From Paracoccaceae bacterium (GTDB lineage Bacteria > Pseudomonadota > Alphaproteobacteria > Rhodobacterales > Rhodobacteraceae): a stretch of DNA of 64,000 nt. The stretch's first letter is position 1. Every line of letters starts with the position of its first letter. Where the stretch lies: positions 17,613-81,612 of the forward strand of contig JAIOYF010000014.1 in NCBI GenBank assembly GCA_021741245.1, written 5' to 3'. The notes below the pieces were generated by a model that had not been told where the DNA came from, did not search any database, and worked only from the letters and a program-made list of their open reading frames with translations. The translations under genes were made by a program, and so were the position numbers. Below are positions 27,112 to 37,172 of the stretch, piece after piece.

Positions 27112-27561
27112 ATGACTGACTTTCTGAGTGACTGGTATCTTTGGGCCAAGGCTTTGCACGTTATCTCGGTGATTGCCTGGATGGCTGGCCTGTTTTATTT
27201 GCCACGACTGTATGTCTACCACGTTGAGAGTGTCGTGTCGGGTAGCCCCACGGACGTCATGTTCCAAACCATGGAGCGGCGCTTGCTGCGAGGGATCATG
27301 GCCCCAGCGATGATCGCGACGTGGATCTTCGGGCTTTGTCTTGTTCTGACGCCCGGCATTGTCGATTGGTCGATGATCTGGCCCTGGACGAAGGCCGCTT
27401 CCGTTTTGGCCATGACATGGTTTCACCAATGGCTTGGACTTCGCCGCAAGGACTTTCTGCTTGGCAATAATCAGGTGACGGGGCGTCAATTCCGCTTGAT
27501 GAATGAAGTGCCGACCCTGCTTTTGCTTGTGATCGTTTTTTCAGTCATCGTGAAATTCTGA
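27112..27561 (+). CDS. hemJ: Protoporphyrinogen oxidase HemJ
   Basis: A 149-residue membrane protein with four hydrophobic segments that oxidises protoporphyrinogen IX to protoporphyrin IX in haem (and bacteriochlorophyll) synthesis. The HemJ signature is visible: KALHVISVIAWMAGLFYLPR with conserved His and the YVYHVE that follows, then FHQWLGLRRKDF. The start ATG 27112 has AAGGAG upstream; the longer in-frame reading starts inside the DnaA-box cluster. It is the first gene right of the putative origin, with rho downstream. Confidence 0.94.
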   Translation: MTDFLSDWYLWAKALHVISVIAWMAGLFYLPRLYVYHVESVVSGSPTDVMFQTMERRLLRGIMAPAMIATWIFGLCLVLTPGIVDWSMIWPWTKAASVLAMTWFHQWLGLRRKDFLLGNNQVTGRQFRLMNEVPTLLLLVIVFSVIVKF

Positions 27562-27684
27562 TTGATTGACTTTTTCAGACGGTCGCTGTAATGCGCTTTG
27601 TGCAGGCCGTCCGGCCATGGCGATCCCCCCTGAGACAGATATGCTTCTGCGTACAGCTGTGCGAGAGGTTTCGAGGATAATTCG

Positions 27685-28956
27685 ATGGATATTGAACGTT
27701 TGAATCTTGCCGATCTGAAGGCCAAGACCCCAGCAGACCTGTTGGCTATGGCCGAAGAATGGGAGATCGAGAACGCGCCCAGCATGCGTAAGGGCGAGAT
27801 GATGTTCCAAATCCTCAAGGAACATGCTGAAGAAGGGTTCGAGATTGGCGGCGATGGCGTTCTTGAGGTCTTGCAAGATGGCTTTGGCTTTTTGCGCTCG
27901 CCCTCTGCAAACTATCTTCCGGGGCCAGATGATATCTACGTAGGACCCGAAATGATCCGCCAGTTCAGTCTGCGGACGGGCGACTCGATTGAAGGTGTAA
28001 TTCAGGCACCACGCGAGAGTGAGCGGTATTTCAGCCTTGTGAAGGCGACGAAGATCAATTTTGATGATCCGGAACGCGCACGGCATAAAGTGCATTTTGA
28101 CAACCTGACACCGCTTTACCCCGATGAGCGGCTGAAGATGGAGATCGAAGATCCGACCATTCGCGACAGATCTGCGCGCATTATCGATCTGGTTTGTCCC
28201 ATCGGCAAAGGTCAAAGAGCGCTGATCGTGGCGCCCCCAAGGACGGGTAAAACGGTCCTTTTGCAAAATATTGCGCATTCCATCGCGAGCAACCATCCTG
28301 AGTGCTATCTGATTGTCCTGTTGATCGACGAACGTCCCGAAGAAGTCACCGACATGCAGCGCAGCGTGAAGGGTGAGGTTGTTTCCTCGACCTTTGACGA
28401 ACCAGCGACGCGGCACGTGGCAGTTGCGGAAATGGTGATTGAAAAAGCAAAGCGCCTGGTCGAGCACAAGCGCGACGTGGTGATTTTGCTGGATTCGATC
28501 ACACGCTTGGGTCGGGCGTTCAACACCGTCGTTCCGTCGAGCGGTAAAGTTCTGACTGGTGGTGTGGATGCGAATGCCCTGCAGCGCCCCAAAAGGTTCT
28601 TTGGTGCGGCACGAAACATCGAAGAAGGTGGATCGCTGACGATTATCGCCACCGCCTTGATCGATACCGGAAGCCGGATGGACGAAGTGATCTTTGAAGA
28701 ATTCAAAGGGACGGGGAACAGTGAGATCGTGCTGGATCGCAAAGTTGCAGACAAGCGCGTGTTCCCGGCAATCGATATTCTGAAATCTGGGACGCGCAAA
28801 GAGGACCTGTTGGTCGAGAAAACGGATCTGCAGAAGATGTATGTTTTGCGTCGGATCCTGAATCCGATGGGAACAAACGATGCGATCGAATTCCTGATCT
28901 CAAAACTCAAGCAAACAAAGACCAACGGCGAATTCTTTGAATCAATGAACACCTGA
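27685..28956 (+). CDS. rho: Transcription termination factor Rho
   Basis: A 423-residue hexameric RNA helicase. The N-terminal RNA-binding domain includes the cold-shock-like [18 protein letters not shown] region; Walker A is APPRTGKT (183-190), followed by [12 protein letters not shown] and the R-loop and Q-loop segments. The length and all motifs are those of a normal Rho. The upstream gap of 123 bp after hemJ could carry a leader for autoregulation, but no clear structure was seen. It is origin-proximal and followed by mnmE. Confidence 0.97.
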   Translation: MDIERLNLADLKAKTPADLLAMAEEWEIENAPSMRKGEMMFQILKEHAEEGFEIGGDGVLEVLQDGFGFLRSPSANYLPGPDDIYVGPEMIRQFSLRTGDSIEGVIQAPRESERYFSLVKATKINFDDPERARHKVHFDNLTPLYPDERLKMEIEDPTIRDRSARIIDLVCPIGKGQRALIVAPPRTGKTVLLQNIAHSIASNHPECYLIVLLIDERPEEVTDMQRSVKGEVVSSTFDEPATRHVAVAEMVIEKAKRLVEHKRDVVILLDSITRLGRAFNTVVPSSGKVLTGGVDANALQRPKRFFGAARNIEEGGSLTIIATALIDTGSRMDEVIFEEFKGTGNSEIVLDRKVADKRVFPAIDILKSGTRKEDLLVEKTDLQKMYVLRRILNPMGTNDAIEFLISKLKQTKTNGEFFESMNT

Positions 28957-28986
28957 GGGTGCAGGTTTTTTGCCTGAGGTGATGAG

Positions 28987-30273
28987 ATGTCGGATACGGT
29001 TTTTGCTTTGGCAACGGCCCGGGGAAAAGCCGGTGTCGCTGTTGTCAGGATTTCGGGCCCTTTAGCGCTAAAGGCAGCCGCTGGGTTTGGTGTGGGCGAG
29101 TTGGTCCCGCGTCGTGCGTCTCTGCGCAAACTGTGGTGGGACGGGGAAGTTCTAGATCAGGCGCTCGTGGTTTTTTTTCCAAAAGGCCAAAGCTTTACGG
29201 GTGATGACGTGATGGAGCTTCACCTGCATGGAAGCAATGCGACGATTGCGGCTGTGCTGCGATGCCTGGGCGACATGGAGGGTCTTCGGCCAGCCGAAGC
29301 CGGTGCCTTTACGCGGCGTGCGCTTGAGAATGGCGTTCTGGACCTGACGCAGGTGGAGGGGCTTGCCGATCTGATCGATGCTGAAACAGAGGCGCAGCGG
29401 CGACAAGCGCAAAGGGTTCTGTCAGGGGCGATTGGATTGCGCGCGGCTGAGTGGCGAAAAGACCTTATTCGCGTGGCAGCATTGATTGAGGCAACAATAG
29501 ATTTTGCTGACGAAGAGGTTCCTCAGGATGTGACTCCGGAAGTTGGTACGATTGTTGAGCGTCTGGTGGCGGCATTTGCGCGCGAAATTGAGGGAAGTCT
29601 TGTTTCGGAGAGGATCCGAGAGGGCTTTGAGGTCGCAATCATCGGCGCACCCAATGTCGGAAAATCAAGTCTTTTGAATGTGTTAGCAGGTAGAGACGCT
29701 GCGATAACCTCGGCTGTGGCCGGTACGACCCGTGATGTTATCGAGGTTCGCATGGACATAGGTGGACTTCCTGTGACGCTTTTGGATACAGCCGGGTTGC
29801 GAGAGACTGACGACGAAGTCGAGCGTATTGGTGTCGCACGCGCTAGGGATCGCGCTGCACAGGCAGACTTGCGCGTTTTGGTTCTGGAGCAAGGGGAAGG
29901 CGCTGAGGGCTATCCCATACTTAGTGGTGATATAGTCGTTTTTTCCAAGGTCGATCATGGCGGCAGAGCGGACGGCGTATCGAGCAAGACCGGATTTGGA
30001 ATCGACACTCTGATAGAGTCCATCCAGAGAGTTCTTTCTCAGAGAGCTCTGGGCGGTGGTGTAATGGTCCGAGAAAGACATCGCCGAGCATTGATCGATG
30101 CAAAGGGGTCTTTGGAATCGGCGCAAACTTGGCTATATGGTGAACAGGGTTCGGTTGAACTCGCAGCCGCGGACGTGCGAGCGGCACTGCATCAATTGGA
30201 AAGTCTGGTAGGGATCGTTGGTGTGGAAACCCTACTGGGCGAAATCTTTGCAAGCTTTTGCATCGGGAAGTAG
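28987..30273 (+). CDS. mnmE: tRNA modification GTPase MnmE
   Basis: A 428-residue GTPase that with MnmG installs the cmnm5 group on wobble uridine 34. An N-terminal formyl-THF-binding domain (about 1-115, with FTRRALENG), a helical domain, and an inserted G domain with P-loop GAPNVGKSS (220-228) and [10 protein letters not shown] are present. The C-terminal CIGK supplies the essential cysteine (Cys425). Its stop TAG is separated by one base from the mnmG start, and the parS site begins three bases after the stop. Codon usage and base composition are less GC-rich than in genes left of the origin. Confidence 0.96.
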   Translation: MSDTVFALATARGKAGVAVVRISGPLALKAAAGFGVGELVPRRASLRKLWWDGEVLDQALVVFFPKGQSFTGDDVMELHLHGSNATIAAVLRCLGDMEGLRPAEAGAFTRRALENGVLDLTQVEGLADLIDAETEAQRRQAQRVLSGAIGLRAAEWRKDLIRVAALIEATIDFADEEVPQDVTPEVGTIVERLVAAFAREIEGSLVSERIREGFEVAIIGAPNVGKSSLLNVLAGRDAAITSAVAGTTRDVIEVRMDIGGLPVTLLDTAGLRETDDEVERIGVARARDRAAQADLRVLVLEQGEGAEGYPILSGDIVVFSKVDHGGRADGVSSKTGFGIDTLIESIQRVLSQRALGGGVMVRERHRRALIDAKGSLESAQTWLYGEQGSVELAAADVRAALHQLESLVGIVGVETLLGEIFASFCIGK

Positions 30274-30274
30274 G

Positions 30275-32149
30275 ATGTTTCACGTGAAACACTATGATGT
30301 CGTTGTTATCGGTGGTGGTCATGCCGGAGTTGAGGCTGCTGCCGCATCCTGTCGCGTTGGCGCCAAAACAGCGCTTATTACGCTGCGTCTGGCCGGAATC
30401 GGGGTGATGTCCTGCAATCCTGCGATCGGCGGCCTCGGTAAGGGTCATTTGGTCCGTGAGATTGACGCTATGGATGGCCTAATGGCTAGGGCAGCCGATG
30501 AGGCCGGCATTCAATTCCGTCTTTTGAATCGGAGAAAAGGCCCAGCGGTGCAAGGCCCGCGCGCGCAGGCCGACAGATCGATCTATCGGTCAGCGGTGCA
30601 GAAACTTTTGGCTCAGGAAGAGAACCTCACCCTTTTGGAAGGAGAGGTTTGCGACATTCGCACGGAGGATGGACGCGTTTGCGCGGTGACATTGGCTGAC
30701 GGTTCTGATGTGCGTTGTTCCAGAGTTGTTTTGACGGCTGGAACATTCCTGAACGGGATCATTCATATTGGTCCCGAAAAGCGTCCTGGCGGTAGAATTG
30801 GGGATGCCCCATCCAACAAACTAGGAGCACGTTTGTCGGATTTAGGCTTGGCGCGCGGAAGATTGAAAACGGGAACACCGCCTCGTTTGGATGGGAGAAC
30901 AATAGATTGGGATAAAGTTGGGCGGCAACCGGGAGATGAAGACCCTGTCGTCTTCTCATTCTTGAACAAGGGGCCCAAGGTTCGGCAAGTAGATTGTGGA
31001 ATAACCCACACCAATGAGAGGACGCATGAGATTGTGCGCCAGAATCTTGGTAAATCTGCTATGTACGGAGGCCACATCGAAGGGATTGGTCCCCGGTATT
31101 GCCCGTCGATTGAGGACAAGATTGTTCGGTTTGCAGATAAGACCAGCCATCAGGTCTTTCTGGAACCAGAAGGCCTTGATGATCACACGATCTATCCAAA
31201 TGGGATTTCATCCTCTCTTCCTCTGGAAATCCAAGAGCAGTATGTCCGTAGCATCGAAGGCCTAGAGAATGCAGTAATTTTGCAGCCAGCCTATGCTATT
31301 GAATATGACTATTTTGATCCAAGAGGTCTTACACCTTCCATGGAACTGCGCGATCTGCCCGGTTTGTACTTGGCGGGTCAGATAAATGGTACGACCGGCT
31401 ATGAAGAGGCGGCCGCCCAAGGCTTGGTCGCAGGATTAAATGCGGCAAAAGCTGCCTTAGGTGGGGAGTCAGTCCTTTTCCATCGTTCTGAAAGCTATAT
31501 TGGCGTGATGCTGGATGATCTTTTGTCGCATGGCGTGACGGAACCCTATCGAATGTTCACGTCCCGTGCTGAGTATCGGTTGCATTTGCGCGCAGACAAC
31601 GCGGATCAACGCCTGACACCACATGGTATTCGAGTTGGTTGCGTTCGCGTGGGTAGGCAGCAAATTTTTGAGACGAAGCTTGGCCAACTTGAACTTGGGA
31701 GGGCTGCGCTTGGGGCAATAAGCTTCACGTCGCGCGATCTTGCTGGCTTTGGTGTACGCGTAAGTGAGGATGGAGTGCGGCGGAGTGGCCTTGATGTTCT
31801 TGGATCGCTTAGTCTCGATGAGGAACTTCTTAGAACGATTATTCCGTTGCTAGACACTATGGATCCGGCCATTCGGCAACAAATAACCTATGACTCAATC
31901 TACAGTCGGTATCTTGGCCGTCAGGAGTCCCAAGTCGCTCAGCTAAAGCGCGAAGAGGCAACAGCAATTCCACTTGAATTTGATTATGGGGCGCTTTCTG
32001 GTCTCTCAAACGAATTGCGTGCAAAGCTTGAACGCAATCGGCCACCAACACTCTCGCATGCTTCGAGGATCGAAGGAATGACACCAGCTGCCTTAGCGCT
32101 CATTCTTGCTTCGCTCCGCAAAGTGCAAGGTGAGAGGGTTGCTTCCTGA
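30275..32149 (+). CDS. mnmG: tRNA uridine-5-carboxymethylaminomethyl modification enzyme MnmG
   Basis: A 624-residue FAD enzyme, partner of MnmE in U34 modification. The N-terminal dinucleotide site is [14 protein letters not shown] (9-22), followed by the [20 protein letters not shown] family signature. The C-terminal MnmE/tRNA-binding helical domain ends near [11 protein letters not shown]. The start [10 protein letters not shown] is encoded over the parS sequence, so codons 1-6 double as the centromere site. The stop TGA shares one base with the rsmG start (TGATG). Upstream in-frame codons fall inside mnmE. Confidence 0.97.
   Translation: MFHVKHYDVVVIGGGHAGVEAAAASCRVGAKTALITLRLAGIGVMSCNPAIGGLGKGHLVREIDAMDGLMARAADEAGIQFRLLNRRKGPAVQGPRAQADRSIYRSAVQKLLAQEENLTLLEGEVCDIRTEDGRVCAVTLADGSDVRCSRVVLTAGTFLNGIIHIGPEKRPGGRIGDAPSNKLGARLSDLGLARGRLKTGTPPRLDGRTIDWDKVGRQPGDEDPVVFSFLNKGPKVRQVDCGITHTNERTHEIVRQNLGKSAMYGGHIEGIGPRYCPSIEDKIVRFADKTSHQVFLEPEGLDDHTIYPNGISSSLPLEIQEQYVRSIEGLENAVILQPAYAIEYDYFDPRGLTPSMELRDLPGLYLAGQINGTTGYEEAAAQGLVAGLNAAKAALGGESVLFHRSESYIGVMLDDLLSHGVTEPYRMFTSRAEYRLHLRADNADQRLTPHGIRVGCVRVGRQQIFETKLGQLELGRAALGAISFTSRDLAGFGVRVSEDGVRRSGLDVLGSLSLDEELLRTIIPLLDTMDPAIRQQITYDSIYSRYLGRQESQVAQLKREEATAIPLEFDYGALSGLSNELRAKLERNRPPTLSHASRIEGMTPAALALILASLRKVQGERVAS
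30276..30291. promoter_or_regulatory. parS site 1 (mnmE-mnmG junction)
   Basis: A perfect 16-bp palindrome TGTTTCACGTGAAACA, the canonical ParB-binding sequence. It begins within the mnmG start codon and encodes residues 2-6 (FHVKH). About 3.3 kb from the putative origin. Confidence 0.97.
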
Positions 32150-32769
32150 TGGGTGATAAGATCGAAGACCTTGTAAACAGTGTTTCACGTGAAACATCTG
32201 CGATGTTGGCGACCTACTCTGATATGATAAGGAGATGGAATCCTGCAATTAATCTCGTATCGAAGCAAAGCGTTGGGGAGTTGTTCGAGCGACACATTCT
32301 GGATTCCTTTCAGATTCTGAGTAATCCACTGATACCTCTTGGTCGTTGGGTCGACCTAGGATCAGGTGGGGGCCTCCCCGGTTTGGTCGTTGCTATAGAC
32401 GCAAAGGACAAGTCCATTGATCGACATGTCGTGCTCGTAGAGTCAGATCAAAGAAAAGCGACCTTCTTGAGGGAGGTGATAAGAACACTTGATCTCGATG
32501 CAGTGGTCATTGCAGATCGCATCGAAGCCATTGAACCACTTTCCTCACCCGTTGTATCCGCCAGAGCGCTAGCCCCTCTGGCCGAGCTTTGTGGCTTTGC
32601 TCAACGACATCTCGTAAGCGGTGGGATGGCGATTTTTCATAAAGGTGGCAGCCGCGCAGCAGAGATCGATCAGGCAAGGGCGGTCTGGAACTTTGACCTC
32701 GTGGAAATTCCAAGTGTGACCAGCCCAGAATCCGCAATTTTGTATCTAAGGAGCCTGCGGCATGTCTGA
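32149..32769 (+). CDS. rsmG: 16S rRNA 7-methylguanosine methyltransferase RsmG
   Basis: A 206-residue SAM-dependent enzyme that methylates G527 of 16S rRNA. The SAM motif VDLGSGGGLPGLVVA, the upstream ERHILDSFQI, and the VSARALAPLAEL segment are all standard. The second parS lies in its 5' end and encodes VSRET (residues 12-16). It shares a base with the mnmG stop and overlaps parA by 8 bp, giving a coupled mnmG-rsmG-parA-parB set. Confidence 0.96.
   Translation: MGDKIEDLVNSVSRETSAMLATYSDMIRRWNPAINLVSKQSVGELFERHILDSFQILSNPLIPLGRWVDLGSGGGLPGLVVAIDAKDKSIDRHVVLVESDQRKATFLREVIRTLDLDAVVIADRIEAIEPLSSPVVSARALAPLAELCGFAQRHLVSGGMAIFHKGGSRAAEIDQARAVWNFDLVEIPSVTSPESAILYLRSLRHV
32181..32196. promoter_or_regulatory. 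parS site 2 (inside rsmG)
   Basis: A perfect TGTTTCACGTGAAACA within the rsmG coding region, identical to the other two copies, 1,905 bp from site 1 and about 5.2 kb from the putative origin. Confidence 0.97.
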
Positions 32770-33574
32770 TCGAGACCCACAGAAAGCTCCTCGACTTATC
32801 GCGGTAGCGAACCAGAAGGGTGGTGTCGGAAAAACCACCACAACGATAAACGTGGCCGCTGGTCTTGCCGAGTTTGGATACAAGGTTCTTTTGATCGACC
32901 TCGATCCACAGGGGAACGCATCGACGGGACTTGGAATAGAATCTTCACAAAGACACAAGACCACCTATGATCTGTTGCTTGAAGAGGCGCCGATTGAGGC
33001 GCTTATCCTACCGTCAAGCGTGCGAAATCTGAGCGTTTGTCCCGCAAACGCGGACCTTGCCTCCGCAGATATAGAACTCGTTTCCAATGAAAAGAGGTCG
33101 TTTCTCTTGCATGATGCACTTCATGCCAAGGGTGCGCTTGAGATGGGAATGGACTTTATCCTTATTGACTGTCCGCCATCGCTTTCGCTTTTGACCGTCA
33201 ATGCGCTTGTTGCTGCCCAATCTGTATTGATCCCACTCCAAAGCGAGTTTTTTGCCCTTGAAGGACTTTCGCAACTCATGTTGACGATCCGGGATATTCG
33301 GAAGACCGCTAATCCGTCTCTTCGGATCGAGGGGGTTGTGATCACGATGGCCGATGGTCGCAATCGGCTTTCACAGCAAGTGGAGGCGGACGCTCGCGAT
33401 ACTTTGGGCGATTTGGTCTTTGAGACGACGATCCCTCGAAATGTTCGGGTATCAGAAGCGCCATCTTATGCATTGCCGGTACTCTCGTACGACCCTTCAT
33501 CAAAGGGCGCAGACGCCTACCGGCGGCTTACAATGGAAATCGTGGCACGACATTCCAGTGTTCAAGTCAAATAG
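32762..33574 (+). CDS. parA: Chromosome partitioning ATPase ParA
   Basis: A 270-residue Walker-type ATPase that moves ParB-parS complexes over the nucleoid. The deviant Walker A is KGGVGKTTTT (19-28, with the signature Lys), followed by LLIDLDPQGNAS and FILIDCPPSLSLLTVNAL. The absence of an N-terminal helix-turn-helix marks it as the chromosomal type. It starts 8 bp inside rsmG and precedes parB by 13 bp. Confidence 0.97.
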   Translation: MSDRDPQKAPRLIAVANQKGGVGKTTTTINVAAGLAEFGYKVLLIDLDPQGNASTGLGIESSQRHKTTYDLLLEEAPIEALILPSSVRNLSVCPANADLASADIELVSNEKRSFLLHDALHAKGALEMGMDFILIDCPPSLSLLTVNALVAAQSVLIPLQSEFFALEGLSQLMLTIRDIRKTANPSLRIEGVVITMADGRNRLSQQVEADARDTLGDLVFETTIPRNVRVSEAPSYALPVLSYDPSSKGADAYRRLTMEIVARHSSVQVK

Positions 33575-33587
33575 ACAGGGGTTGTAA

Positions 33588-34502
33588 ATGGAAAAGAAAC
33601 TCGAACGAAAAGGTCTTGGGCGTGGACTTTCCGCCCTTATGGCTGACGTGAACCTTTCTCCTGCTGACGGAACAAATGTCTCTGGTCAGAGGGACGGATC
33701 CAACACAATGATCCCGGTTGAGCAGATCAGGCCCAATCCAGATCAGCCCAGGCGTGATTTCGATCCAGAGGCCCTACAGGAATTATCCGACTCTATCAGG
33801 GCAAAAGGGATAATTCAGCCCCTTGTGGTCCGTTTGGTAGATGACGGTCAGATGTATGAAATCGTTGCCGGTGAAAGACGTTGGCGGGCTGCGCAACTTG
33901 CCCAGTTGCACTCGGTCCCGGTGGTTGTCCGCGAATTTACGGATTTAGAAGTCATCGAGATAGCGATTATTGAAAACATCCAAAGGGCAGATCTGAACGC
34001 TGTCGAAGAAGCGCTTGGATTTCGGCAATTGATGGACCGTTTTGGCCATACGCAAGAAAAGTTGGCAGAGGCTCTGTCCAAGAGCAGAAGTCACATAGCC
34101 AATACCCTAAGGCTTCTGGTCCTCCCGGACGACGTGCAGATGATGATTCGTACGGGAAAGCTGACGGCCGGTCACGCTAGAGCGATCATTGGCGCGGCCC
34201 AGCCAACCGCACTGGCCCAGCAGGTGGTGTCCAGTGGACTTTCCGTGCGCGAGACAGAAAAGCTTGCCAAGAATCTGTCAGGTAAGTCAGGCAACAAGAA
34301 GACGCGATCCGGGCCTTCTGAAAAAGACGCCGACACACGCGCGATCGAGGCAGACCTTTCGGCCAATTTGGGCATGTCCGTCTCCATTGATCACGGCGCT
34401 GCAGGAGATGGCGGCACGCTGCGTATAAGATACCGCACCTTGGATGACTTGGATCTGCTGTGTCAGGTCCTAAGTGTCATCCCACGTGACTTTCCTCGCT
34501 AG
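33588..34502 (+). CDS. parB: Chromosome partitioning protein ParB
   Basis: A 304-residue CTP-dependent DNA clamp that loads at parS. The N-terminal RKGLGRGLSALM (8-19) is the ParA-stimulating patch. The CTPase domain contains GERRWRAAQL (95-104) and ENIQRADLNAVEEA. The helix-turn-helix is about 150-175 (GHTQEKLAEALSKSRSHIAN), followed by a Lys/Ser-rich linker and a C-terminal dimerisation domain. Three cognate parS sites are within 2.2-3.3 kb on either side. Confidence 0.97.
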   Translation: MEKKLERKGLGRGLSALMADVNLSPADGTNVSGQRDGSNTMIPVEQIRPNPDQPRRDFDPEALQELSDSIRAKGIIQPLVVRLVDDGQMYEIVAGERRWRAAQLAQLHSVPVVVREFTDLEVIEIAIIENIQRADLNAVEEALGFRQLMDRFGHTQEKLAEALSKSRSHIANTLRLLVLPDDVQMMIRTGKLTAGHARAIIGAAQPTALAQQVVSSGLSVRETEKLAKNLSGKSGNKKTRSGPSEKDADTRAIEADLSANLGMSVSIDHGAAGDGGTLRIRYRTLDDLDLLCQVLSVIPRDFPR

Positions 34503-34508
34503 GTCGCG

Positions 34509-35684
34509 TCAGGGAGCCAACTTTCCTATAACGGCATTTAGCAGAAGCCTTCCGCTAAGTGTCGTTTCAATAGCACGGTCTTTTCGATTGATCAGACCTT
34601 CTGCCTCGAGGTCAATAATTGATTGCTCTGAAAGTGGCAGCCCCATTTTTTTCAGTTCTTCGAGTTGATCAAATCCCGCGACCAAGCGAAGCCCCATCAA
34701 AAGCTTCTCTCTGGCCTGATCGATCAGGGACAGTCGCTCTCGTGGCAGGTTCTCCCCATGACCGATGTTCTCAACTGACTGCAGCCATTGTCCGGGGGCC
34801 TTCGGACATTCTGTGGCAAAGCGTGCACCAGAGGCATCGGTCAGGCGCCCGTGCGCGCCTGGGCCTACGCCGATGTAGTCTCCACATTTCCAATAGATCA
34901 AGTTGTGTCTCGACTCGGCGCCAACTTTCGCATGGTTCGACACCTCATATGCGAACATCTGCTTTGAGTCACAGAGGGACTGCGTGGCAAGGTACATATC
35001 GGCAGAAAGATCTTCGTCGGGAAGACCCCTCAGTTTACCCCTTTTGTACCTTTCGCCAAAGACCGTCTCCGGCTCGACCGTCAACTGGTACAAAGACAGA
35101 TGTTCAGTACCCATCGATAATGCTTGATTAAGCTCTGTCTCCCAAGCTTCTATCGACTGATCCTGGCGGGCATAGATAAGGTCAAAGCTCACGCGGGAAA
35201 ACGTTGATTGGGCCAAGTCGATCGCTGCAAGCGCCTCCTTGACACTATGAAGCCTGCCAAGGCGGCGCAAATCTTCGTCATTGAGGGCCTGCACCCCAAT
35301 GGAAACCCTATTTACGCCCGCAGACCGAAACCCTTGAAAGCGTTTCGCCTCTACGGAGGTTGGGTTCGCTTCCAAGGTAATTTCGATGTCATTGGCAAAG
35401 GTCCAAATCTTGCCCGCTGTGTCAAGAATGCCGGCAACGGTGTTCGCCGGCATCAGGGAAGGCGTCCCGCCACCAAAGAAGATGCTTTTCAAGACCCGCC
35501 CTTGGGTTTCTTCACCCACTCTGCGCAGTTCGTTTTGGTAAGCCAAAAGCCAACGGTTTTGATCAACGCTGTCCACCACATGGCTGTTAAAGTCGCAATA
35601 GGGGCATTTCGATTGGCAGAAAGGCCAGTGGATATAAAGGCCAAATCCGGATTTCTGCCAGTGTTGCAAGGATTCGTCACGCAT
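34509..35684 (-). CDS. hemW: Haem chaperone / radical-SAM protein HemW
   Basis: A 391-residue radical-SAM protein of the coproporphyrinogen-oxidase-like family. The iron-sulphur motif is CQSKCPYC (Cys23, 27, 30), with GGGTPSLM for SAM binding. The short motif and lack of the longer HemN N-terminus point to HemW, a haem-trafficking protein rather than the oxygen-independent oxidase. It is convergent with parB across 6 bp. I use ATG 35684; an in-frame GTG at 35705 is possible and neither has a strong ribosome site. The gene starts just left of parS site 3. Confidence 0.9.
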   Translation of the reverse strand: MRDESLQHWQKSGFGLYIHWPFCQSKCPYCDFNSHVVDSVDQNRWLLAYQNELRRVGEETQGRVLKSIFFGGGTPSLMPANTVAGILDTAGKIWTFANDIEITLEANPTSVEAKRFQGFRSAGVNRVSIGVQALNDEDLRRLGRLHSVKEALAAIDLAQSTFSRVSFDLIYARQDQSIEAWETELNQALSMGTEHLSLYQLTVEPETVFGERYKRGKLRGLPDEDLSADMYLATQSLCDSKQMFAYEVSNHAKVGAESRHNLIYWKCGDYIGVGPGAHGRLTDASGARFATECPKAPGQWLQSVENIGHGENLPRERLSLIDQAREKLLMGLRLVAGFDQLEELKKMGLPLSEQSIIDLEAEGLINRKDRAIETTLSGRLLLNAVIGKLAP

Positions 35685-35725
35685 ACTTTGTGCTTGCTCC
35701 GCCACTAATCGATGCGAGACTTGGG

Positions 35726-35741
35726 TGTTTCACGTGAAACA
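35726..35741. promoter_or_regulatory. parS site 3 (end of rdgB)
   Basis: A perfect TGTTTCACGTGAAACA that covers the last three codons and stop of rdgB (Cys-Phe-Thr-stop on the minus strand), in the gap before hemW. About 8.8 kb from the putative origin. Confidence 0.97.
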
Positions 35742-36338
35742 ACCCGTGACAAGCTTTCGGAATGCATCGGCGCGATGGCTAATCTCGTTTTTTTGCCAGC
35801 GATCCATCTCTCCAAACGTCACGTCAAATCCGTCTGGCTGGAAAATAGGATCGTATCCATGGCCTTGGCTTCCACGCATCGGCCAAACAATCTGGCCCGC
35901 CATCACGCCCTCAAAGACCTCATCATGACCATCTGGCCATGCCAGAACCAGGGTACACCGAAATTGAGCCAGCCTTGGAAACAAAGCATGAACATTTTCA
36001 AGCTCTCGCCATGTCCGTGTCATGGCCATCTCGAAATCCCGACCATGCCCTGTTTCAGCCCAATCGGCAGTATAGACCCCTGGCTGTCCGGCGAGGGCAT
36101 CTACGCAAATCCCTGAATCGTCCGCAAGCGCGGGCAGCCCAGCTTGCTTGGCGGCGAAATGCGCCTTGATCCTCGCATTGCCAACAAAGCTGTCTTCTGT
36201 CTCTTCCGGTTCAGGTAAACCCAGATCTCCCGCCGAGACGACAGAAAGCCCGAAAGGCTGGAGAAGTTTCTCAATTTCCTCCAACTTCCCTTTGTTGTGT
36301 GACGCAACGACGATGCGATCTCCGGCGAACTTTCGCAT
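35730..36338 (-). CDS. rdgB: XTP/dITP diphosphatase (RdgB/Ham1 family)
   Basis: A 202-residue housecleaning enzyme that hydrolyses deaminated purine triphosphates (XTP, dITP). N-terminal SHNKGKLEEI (13-22), ADDSGICVDAL with the catalytic Asp, and the late SHRADAF are diagnostic. The start ATG 36338 lies 2 bp after the rph stop, so rph-rdgB is one unit. Its final codons are formed by parS site 3. Confidence 0.95.
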   Translation of the reverse strand: MRKFAGDRIVVASHNKGKLEEIEKLLQPFGLSVVSAGDLGLPEPEETEDSFVGNARIKAHFAAKQAGLPALADDSGICVDALAGQPGVYTADWAETGHGRDFEMAMTRTWRELENVHALFPRLAQFRCTLVLAWPDGHDEVFEGVMAGQIVWPMRGSQGHGYDPIFQPDGFDVTFGEMDRWQKNEISHRADAFRKLVTGCFT

Positions 36339-36340
36339 GA

Positions 36341-37057
36341 TCAAAGCCCCAGTGCGGCCTTTTGCGCTGCGACAAGCGCCGTGGCGCCTGCCTCAGCCAA
36401 ATCCAACAGCTCCGCCATTTCCGCGCGCGAGAATGTCGCTCCCTCTGCCGACATTTGTACCTCGATCATGCGCCCACGGCCGGTCAACACAAAGTTTCCA
36501 TCCGTGCCGGCAGCTGAATCCTCTGGATAGTCCAGATCCAAAACGGGCTGACCTGCGAAAATCCCGCAAGATACGGCTGCCACATGATCGATGATCGGAT
36601 CACTGACTATGGCCCCCGAGGCGAGCAGCTTGTTCACGGCCAACCGAAGCGCAACCCAACCACCGGTGATTGAGGCGCACCGCGTCCCACCATCCGCTTG
36701 AATGACGTCGCAATCCACAACAATCTGCCGTTCACCAAGAGCGCTGCGGTCTACGCCCGCGCGCAGGGCTCTGCCGATCAACCGCTGAATTTCCTGCGTA
36801 CGACCACTTTGTTTTCCTGCGGCTGCCTCTCGGCGTGTCCGACTGTTGGTGGCGCGTGGCAGCATCCCGTATTCAGCGGTCACCCAACCCAAGCCGCTGT
36901 TCTTCAGGAATGGCGGCGCCTTGTCTTCGATCGTGGCCGAGCATAAGACATGCGTCTCGCCAACTTTGATCAGACACGATCCCTCTGCGTGGCGCATGAC
37001 ACCAGTTTCAATAGAAACGGGCCGCATTTCGTCTAGTTTCCGTCCAGATGGGCGCAT
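36341..37057 (-). CDS. rph: Ribonuclease PH
   Basis: A 238-residue phosphorolytic 3'-5' exoribonuclease that trims tRNA 3' ends. [32 protein letters not shown], and [18 protein letters not shown] segments (here [19 protein letters not shown]) match the family, and the CCA-binding Arg/Asp set is in place. The start ATG 37057 has AGGAAA upstream. It is divergent from hrcA across 115 bp. Confidence 0.95.
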   Translation of the reverse strand: MRPSGRKLDEMRPVSIETGVMRHAEGSCLIKVGETHVLCSATIEDKAPPFLKNSGLGWVTAEYGMLPRATNSRTRREAAAGKQSGRTQEIQRLIGRALRAGVDRSALGERQIVVDCDVIQADGGTRCASITGGWVALRLAVNKLLASGAIVSDPIIDHVAAVSCGIFAGQPVLDLDYPEDSAAGTDGNFVLTGRGRMIEVQMSAEGATFSRAEMAELLDLAEAGATALVAAQKAALGL

Positions 37058-37172
37058 TGGGCTTCCTTTCCTGAGATTTCGGTCAGATAGGCCTGCAGCA
37101 GACCCGGATGCAACCCCGATTGACGCCCCCTGCCACTGGAATACTGTGCATACCAAGAGAGGTTAAGCAAAC

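Noticed and set aside
27541..28467. Minus-strand 308-codon frame opposite rho
   Set aside because: Rho is unmistakable on the plus strand; the antisense translation has no recognisable domain.
37058..37172. CIRCE element before hrcA
   Set aside because: The nine-base inverted repeat with nine-base spacer is absent from the rph-hrcA gap.
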